NCBI GenBank assembly: GCA_016987375.1
Contig: PJRA01000313.1
Coordinates: 2,959,583 to 3,023,582 of the forward strand
Origin: Brachionus koreanus
Taxonomy: Eukaryota > Rotifera > Eurotatoria > Ploima > Brachionidae
Direction: 5' to 3'
DNA length: 64,000 nt
Each line of letters begins with the position of its first letter. The first letter of the stretch is position 1. The notes beneath the pieces are model-generated. The model was given only the letters and a program-made list of their open reading frames with translations, did not search any database and was not told where the DNA came from. Position numbers and translations under genes: made by a program. Below are positions 57,988-64,000 of the stretch, one piece after another.

Positions 57988-59607
57988 ATAAACAAATAGT
58001 TAAACATATCATTTTAAAGAGAGCATTCAATTCTGTTTATTTTAACATATGATGATATGACTTCAAGTTTTAGAATTAAAAAGATTCTAAAATGAAAAAT
58101 ATCAAATCTTTTAAAAACGCAAAATTTTATGATAAAACATAATTATTTTTAGGTCATCTTTGAAAAATTTTTGATTTACTTTATATTATTATTTAGATTC
58201 ATCACATAATGCAAAAATTATCTGAAAAAATAAAATATTTTCAAGTTTTAAAATGATTTTTGAGTCAGTAAAGATGGAATTTAAAAATTCTTCCGTTAAT
58301 TTTTAATTATTGAACTTTTCATGCATTAATACCAATAAAAGTGTGTTCAATATGTTGATATTTTTTATTTTCAGATGCCTAGTTATTAACTAGATAATTA
58401 TTAATTTTAATGTCATTTTTTTTAAATTAACATTATAGTCAAAATGATTTTTATATTTTAAAGTCATCTAATCAAAAATAAAAAGATACGTTTTTCATAT
58501 TTTGCTGTTATATATTTGAGCAGATATAAACAATTATAGGAAAGAAGTAAAGAATTTAAAACAAAAATTCGAGCAAAAGAAAAAAAACAGGAGAATAGTT
58601 GGTTATTTTTTAATATAAAGAATTTTAACTCTGAGAGAATTTAATACTAGTCCTTTATGTAAAAAGGTTCACATGCCAATCTTATGAATATGAGAGCCTG
58701 GACTGTCTTTTAAGACAGCAAGATGTTCAAAAAAATAAAAAATTTTATCCAAAACTTTGATTTTTTTAAATTTAAAATTTTGAACATTGAAATAATATAA
58801 TAATATATATTAAAATAATATTTTTATTTGATAAAAACAATTAAATGATTAGATATCTAAATTTAAGTTTAATCCAAATGATTAATATTTTTTAAAATAA
58901 AGCTTTACTAATTTATTTTTAACAAAAATCACTTACCATATCTAGAAAAATAATTTTAATCCAAAAATATGCTTCAAAAATTCATTTTAACGACAGGTTT
59001 TAAAATAAACTTTGATTTTTTCTAATGAAAACTACTTTGTTTATATTTCGAAAATGCCTCATGCATGAATCGAACATTCAAAAAATAAAAAATATCTAAA
59101 ACTTAATTAGTATACAAAATTTGAAACTAATTTAAATACGCAAAAAGAATGAATGATGTTTTGAATAGGCGGTGGCAAATGCATCATATTCAGTTTGAAT
59201 TTTATGAAAATCAAAAAATACAATGCGCCTGCTTATTTAGAGTCGTAAATTAAAATTTAAACATAATTGTATTTATTCATCATTTATTTTGCCCAGGTTT
59301 TTGTAATAATATAAAAATCTATTTTGAAATTTGAAGTTTTTTACCCATTGTTAAAAGAATATCTATCAACAAAACCATAAACAAGCACACTCACACAATC
59401 TAAATAGAGGCTTAAATTTATCGTAATTTAAAAAATGACATTTTATTTTGCATCTAAAAGATGTATTTAATTATAATAATAATAGCTAACTTAAGAAAAA
59501 AAAAACAAAAATTGAGTCGAATTCAAATTTTTTTTCGAATAAACACTTAAAGTATTTTTTAATTATTCTAAATTTTGAACTTTTTTCAGCCGAGTCAGAC
59601 TATTCAA
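57988..59607. other. Intergenic stretch upstream of the CLCC1-like gene
   Basis: 1.6 kb with no coding frame. A short hairpin CTGTCTTTTAAGACAG lies at about 58697-58712. It presumably includes the promoter of the gene starting at 59608. Confidence 0.45.
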
Positions 59608-61968
59608 ATGTATTTGAGTTTGCAACAGTTAATAGTTTGGTCAATAATCATTGTTTGTATGAGAGCGGATTTATCGCTTTTTTCGAAAGAGGAACTAATA
59701 GAGCAAAGCGTAATTTTTTGATCATGATAATTTGTTTTTTTACCTTTATAATTAGAGCAATATAGATGAAAGCCTTAACCGACTGTACTTATTTTCAAAT
59801 GTAACAAAATTTAACATTCATTTTAACCAGCCTTAATTTGCAGTTCAGTAAATTCAAAATATTTGTTCGACACAAATATCTCATGCCTATTAGCTTATTT
59901 TTTTAATTAGTCCTCGCTCCAATTCATATTAGTCAAATTGGAATCTTTTAATTTAAGATTTGATTTTATTATTGAGTAAAATTAAGAAACGCAATTTTTC
60001 AAAATAAAATTTTTCATTTTAAAATTTAGACTGGTTAATATTTAAATCAAATTTAATTAAAGTTTTGTTTATTTGTTTTTTTTTTCAAGACTAAAGACTG
60101 CAGTGAACGTCTCACTGAATCAGAAAAGAAGCAAATATGTGAAGATTATTGTTCTATCGAAGGTACCAAACAATCAAATAAGAATGAGCTGATATCCAGT
60201 TTGCCAAAGGTTTTGGAAAATGAATTACCTCAAACTAATTTAAACCTGAATTTGACTGGAGCTCTTGCTTACTATAAAAGTTTTGTACACTCTTTTTTGA
60301 ATTTTATTCAACATCAAGTTTGTTTTAGCCTTTTTTTCTTTAAAAAAAAATAGAAATTTTTAAAAAAAAGGATCATGTTGAAGATGTTTACGAATATAAA
60401 ATAGGTGTCGAATTAAATAAATTTCAGATTATGAAATTAAAAAAATTCTCACAATCTGTAAATGAGACGGACACTTCTAATACAATTCTTGACATAACTG
60501 ACATTTTAAAAGAAATGTTTGTTCACATTGAAATGAATAAAAAGCCAAGTAGAGTGGAGAAAATAACTATGTTTATAAAAAACGAGATTATAGATTCAAA
60601 TATTTTATTTTTTTTTCTAGCTACATCAGCAGCAGTAAGAAAATTTATTTAAAATTTCGATTTTAATTAATTTCTTCCATTTAAAGATACTTACCAGTAT
60701 TATTCTTTACTTTTATTTTAAACGATATCAAGTCAATATTACGTTAAGAAAAGTGTTAGCACTATTTTTGTTTGCATTGTTTATTTTAAGTGTAATAAAT
60801 AATCACAAATATTTATCTCAAGTAAATTTATATTTCTAAAAATAATAATAGGCTTAATTCATTCATTTGTTTTCACATAGAAAAAGCATATTCTTAACCA
60901 GCAAAAATTAAAAGTAAAAATTCCAGAAGAATGCCTTATTTCAGGTTAGTATAATGTAAATTTATATAAATTAAGAACTAATAAAATTTCTAAAGACCAA
61001 GACGTTCCAAAAGAAAAGAGCGTTTACTCAAATTTGGTATCGTTCATCAGATCCCAAGTAGGATACACTGCCACATCAAGACAGTGCTTAGAATATCATG
61101 AAGCACTCTTTATTGCATCAGGACACAATAATTATGTCGAAGTAAAAATCAACAATTCTAATTTTACTTTTTTTAATTTTTTTTAAAACAGACTGTTGTT
61201 TATACTATCTCAGAAGGCATCAGACCAATTTCTACATTTTTTGGAAAGTCCATAAATGAATTTTATTCCGCATTGACTCAAGATTTGGCTTTTTACCAAT
61301 ATATTCCTCTTATAACAATGGTTTCAATATTATTCTTGCCTATTGGAATTATTCTAATTTGTTTTATATGTCTTGTTCTTTTCGGTTATGAATTCAATTT
61401 TTTCCACTTATTTTCTTTCAAAAAATCCCAGAATTTGGCCCAGTCAAATGCTATTAATAATGAAAACCTATTACCATTGTTAAATATGATCAAAAATAAA
61501 ACAAACAGATTACAAATAAACACATTAAGTGCTAATGAATTTTTACCCTCGATTGATAATGGCAATTTAAGCGAAAGTTTAACGGGTAGTCTTGAAATTA
61601 TTTTTGAACGAATTAGTGACAAACAATTGGCATTAGAAAACGAAATAAAAAATTTAAAAAATGAGAAAAAAAAAATGTGTATAAAAGACTGTCCCAATGA
61701 AATGGAAAAATCCGAAATAGAAGAAGCAGGTTGCTTAAGCATTGAGTATGAAAATTCCGAAATAATGCATACTGAGCAAAAAGAAGATATAGCTTGTAAA
61801 CAGGTTTCAATTGGTATAAGCAAATCTGCTACAGATCAATTTAAAAATAACAAAAAGCCTAATGCATTGACTAATTCAAAAAAATCAAGTCAAGAGTCTA
61901 TATCATCACAAAGTAATAATGAAGAAAGTGAGGATGAAGACATCTTTGTTATTTTGGATGAAAATTGA
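59608..61968 (+). CDS. CLCC1-like (chloride channel CLIC-like) ER membrane protein, 8 exons
   Basis: Exons 59608-59709, 59756-59800, 60090-60317, 60371-60634, 60687-60821, 60881-60944, 60996-61141 and 61192-61968 (1761 nt, 586 aa; human CLCC1 is 551 aa). A signal peptide is visible (MYLSLQQLIVWSIIIVCMRA). A luminal helical N-domain has Cys pairs (DCSERLTESEKKQICEDYC). Three membrane segments lie at about 203-224, 234-250 and 364-395. Between TM2 and TM3 there is a luminal loop with two Cys (IPEECL and SRQCLEYHEALF) and the segment VVYTISEGIRPISTFFGKSINEF, which parallels the [24 protein letters not shown] region of CLCC1. The tail has a short coiled coil and an acidic end (EESEDEDIFVILDEN). 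CLCC1 works in ER ion and lipid homeostasis. Assignment rests on layout and weak similarity. The acceptor of exon 4 is ambiguous. Confidence 0.65.
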
Positions 61969-63884
61969 TAACTTTATAATTGTGAATTTTTTTTATATAA
62001 CAAAAGTAGATTATTACGAGAAAAGAATTTCTGTACAACTTTTAAATTTTTTTAATTATTTCATTTCAAATAAAATTCCATTTTTATAATACTCAATTTA
62101 GTTTTAAATAAAAATAAACAATTAAAAGATAAAAATATTATTTTAAAAAGATGGTTTTAAATTACTATAGAAACTTTGGCTACGAATTTTTAAATAAAAA
62201 ATAATTAATGACTCATTTTAGAAAATTTTTTAAAGCATTTTTCAAAAAAATTTTTGCTAACATTTTTAAACTTGTCCATTTTATTATGTCAAAATATTAA
62301 GTAAAAAGATATTAAAAATTTATTAAATGTAGTGTGGTTTATTGCAACGCATAAATGCGTAAATCTGACAACAGATTATGTTCAAAAAATATAATGAAAG
62401 TTTTTGTCTATTTTAAAATAATTATAAAATAATAAAATAATTCTTTTTCGAATATATTTACAATTCTTTTCCCAATCTCATAAGGATTGTGTAAAAAGAA
62501 GATAATAAAATATTATAAGAATTGAAAATAATTCAACAAATTATTGATATAAAACAATAATTATTTAAATAATGAAAAAAAATTCGTTTTGCCAAGATTA
62601 TCCAAGGCATACATTTAGTTCTTATGAAATTAAATAAATTAAAAACATCGGGCAAGATTTTTTTTAAATTTTCTATTCTATTATTTTACTAGTAACATAA
62701 GATAAAAAAGTTATAATAAATGAATAAAATATTTAAAAAATTATCCTGAAAATTTGCTTTAAATCTTTTGTAAAACTTTTATAATTGAATTTTATTAAAA
62801 TTAATCAAAAATTTTTTCAATTATAAATTAATCTAGAAAAGGATTGATTTTTCATTCGAATTTATATTGACTGAAAGATGAGATATAACTAATAAAAATA
62901 ATTTTTTTTAAATTACTACGTATATTGTTACTGCAATAACTTTGGTGTTATTTAAATTTATAAATGAAAAATGAATAAATACTGAACTGTTGGTGGTTGT
63001 TAATTTAAAATTTCTTAAAATTCAAATAATTCAATAGACCGTTATAAGTCGGCTACTTTGGCGGTTAGGATTACAATTAATGCAAAGCAAAAATATTCAA
63101 AATTTAGAAATGAAATATTTTAAAAACAATTTAAATGATAAAATTTATTCAAATATTTAACTAGTTGGTTCTTTTTTTTAATATTTTGTTGATGCAATCA
63201 AGTTTGTTAGAATTTTTAGAAACAGGAGTTACATTAGTGAACTTTAAATGAATAAAGATACATTTAAAGAATAGGCATATAATAATATTATGGCTAAATT
63301 TTAGTAATATAAGATTATTGTTTTCAATAATTTGATATTTTACTCATAATTAGTGAAAGTTTAATGCGTAGGATTGAAAATAGAAATATTTGATTACAAA
63401 GGGGTGAAGCTTTTCGATTTTTTTTCGAAGCTGCTGAGTAGTAGTCAAAAATTTTTCTTGAAATAATCAAATTTTTAAATTAAAAAAATACTAATCAAAG
63501 TGATCTTAGAAAATGTGTGTATTGAACAGCATAAAGATAAAGCGAAAAAGAATTCTTGTTTTTATATTAATTTTATATTAGCAAACAAGTTACTAAAGCT
63601 ACTGTTTTGATATTTAAAAAGACTTTTTTTTTTACTAATTTAGATGCACTGTAAAAACCATACACATAATAAACCATTTAAATTCTAAAAAACAAAAAAT
63701 ATTGGTTTTAGCTTCTTTAAAAAAATAGAAGAAAAATGAGTTATTAAATTTAGTTTTTTCAATAAATCTAATATATTAATTTTAGCTGATGACGTCAAAG
63801 GCCATAAACATAGACCTATAAAGCAAAAATTACTGCGTAAAGCAAAACAACACAATTAGCAAAAAACTTGACTGTTTTGAAATA
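61969..63884. other. Intergenic stretch to the LINE at the window edge
   Basis: 1.9 kb of A/T-rich DNA without a supportable gene. It starts with the 3' UTR of the CLCC1-like gene. A palindromic TGACGTCA (CRE-type) occurs at 63790-63797, about 90 bp from the LINE end, with no gene beside it. Confidence 0.45.
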
Positions 63885-64000
63885 AATAATAATAGTAATA
63901 GTTAATATTATACGGTCAAGTTTAGTTTAACTAAACTGACAAAGCAGGAAGACTAACGTAATCCCGCTATAGTAGACTTTTCGTTTTTTTTGTTTCTACC
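63885..64000 (-). mobile_element. 3' end of a LINE copy (same family as 33-kb LINE), continues beyond the window
   Basis: Read on the minus strand, this is the last roughly 115 bp of the LINE seen at 34230-34352. It has the same GGTAGAAACAAAAAAAACGA start, AGTCTTCCTGCTTTGTC block, ACTAAACTTGACCGTA block, and an (ATT)n-like tail (here interrupted as ATTACTATTATTATTTATT). Only the 3' UTR lies inside the window; the coding part, if present, is to the right. Differences between the copies are a few substitutions. Confidence 0.88.

Noticed and set aside
61386..61823. 145-codon minus-strand frame under the CLCC1-like gene
   Set aside because: Antisense of a well-supported exon; no ATG context or motif of its own.
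63790..63797. TGACGTCA, a CRE-type palindrome
   Set aside because: A single 8-bp site with no gene next to it is expected by chance at this scale; noted only in the spacer entry.
1..64000. tRNA, rRNA, CRISPR arrays, bacterial operons or phage genes
   Set aside because: No cloverleaf with A/B boxes, no rRNA-like blocks, no regularly spaced repeats. Spliced animal genes throughout exclude a prokaryotic origin.

Overview
This window is animal nuclear DNA, very A+T-rich (about three quarters by eye). Its genes are compact and mostly split by very short GT-AG introns, often 45-70 bp, and they are separated by long A/T-rich spacers. Metazoan-type genes (a boule/DAZ-like RNA-binding protein, an RGK GTPase, a CLCC1-like protein), an ABCH/ABCG20-like half transporter, CR1/Jockey-like LINE remnants and several MITEs suggest an invertebrate with a small AT-rich genome. 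A spiralian such as a monogonont rotifer is my best guess, but the species is inferred and not proven. Two runs of N (33695-33696 and 34165-34197) show that this is an assembled scaffold.

Layout. 1.5-5.1 kb: a 13-exon ABC half transporter (+). 5.5-7.0 kb: a CBM21 glycogen-targeting PP1 subunit (+). 7.7-8.7 kb: a mariner-type MITE and a dispersed repeat. 9.0-13.1 kb: NOMO (-). 15.4-16.8 kb: a chromodomain protein (+). 17.2-18.1 kb: NMNAT (-). 18.4 kb: a small terminal-inverted-repeat element. 19.2-22.7 kb: the splicing helicase DHX38/PRP16 (-), head-to-head with ENY2 (+, 23.1-24.1 kb). 24.4-25.4 kb: proteasome subunit PSMD7 (-), divergent from CKS1 (+, 26.6-27.0 kb). 28.5-36.4 kb: two PLAC8 paralogues (-, then +) flanking an unknown 374-aa gene, a SWIM zinc-finger gene end and LINE remnants. 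38.4-41.2 kb: a boule-like RRM protein (+). 42.2-44.8 kb: an RGK GTPase (-). 44.8-54.0 kb: about 9 kb with no recognisable gene. 54.0-54.6 kb: RPS10 (-). 55.3-56.8 kb: METAP1 (-). 59.6-62.0 kb: a CLCC1-like ER membrane protein (+). 63.9-64.0 kb: the 3' end of a LINE copy running out of the window.

The genes are mostly unrelated housekeeping functions: splicing, proteasome, ribosome, translation maturation, ER membrane biogenesis, NAD synthesis and cell cycle. There is no operon logic. I reconstructed exon chains for the multi-exon genes by hand, and in every complete model the exon lengths sum to a multiple of three. I did not find a clearly new multi-gene system. The least ordinary items are the RGK protein with Asn in place of the P-loop Ser/Thr, a matched pair of 217-bp TTAA-flanked MITEs (one inside an ENY2 intron), a structured island at 51.5-51.7 kb, and an alternative 3' end of the boule-like gene.
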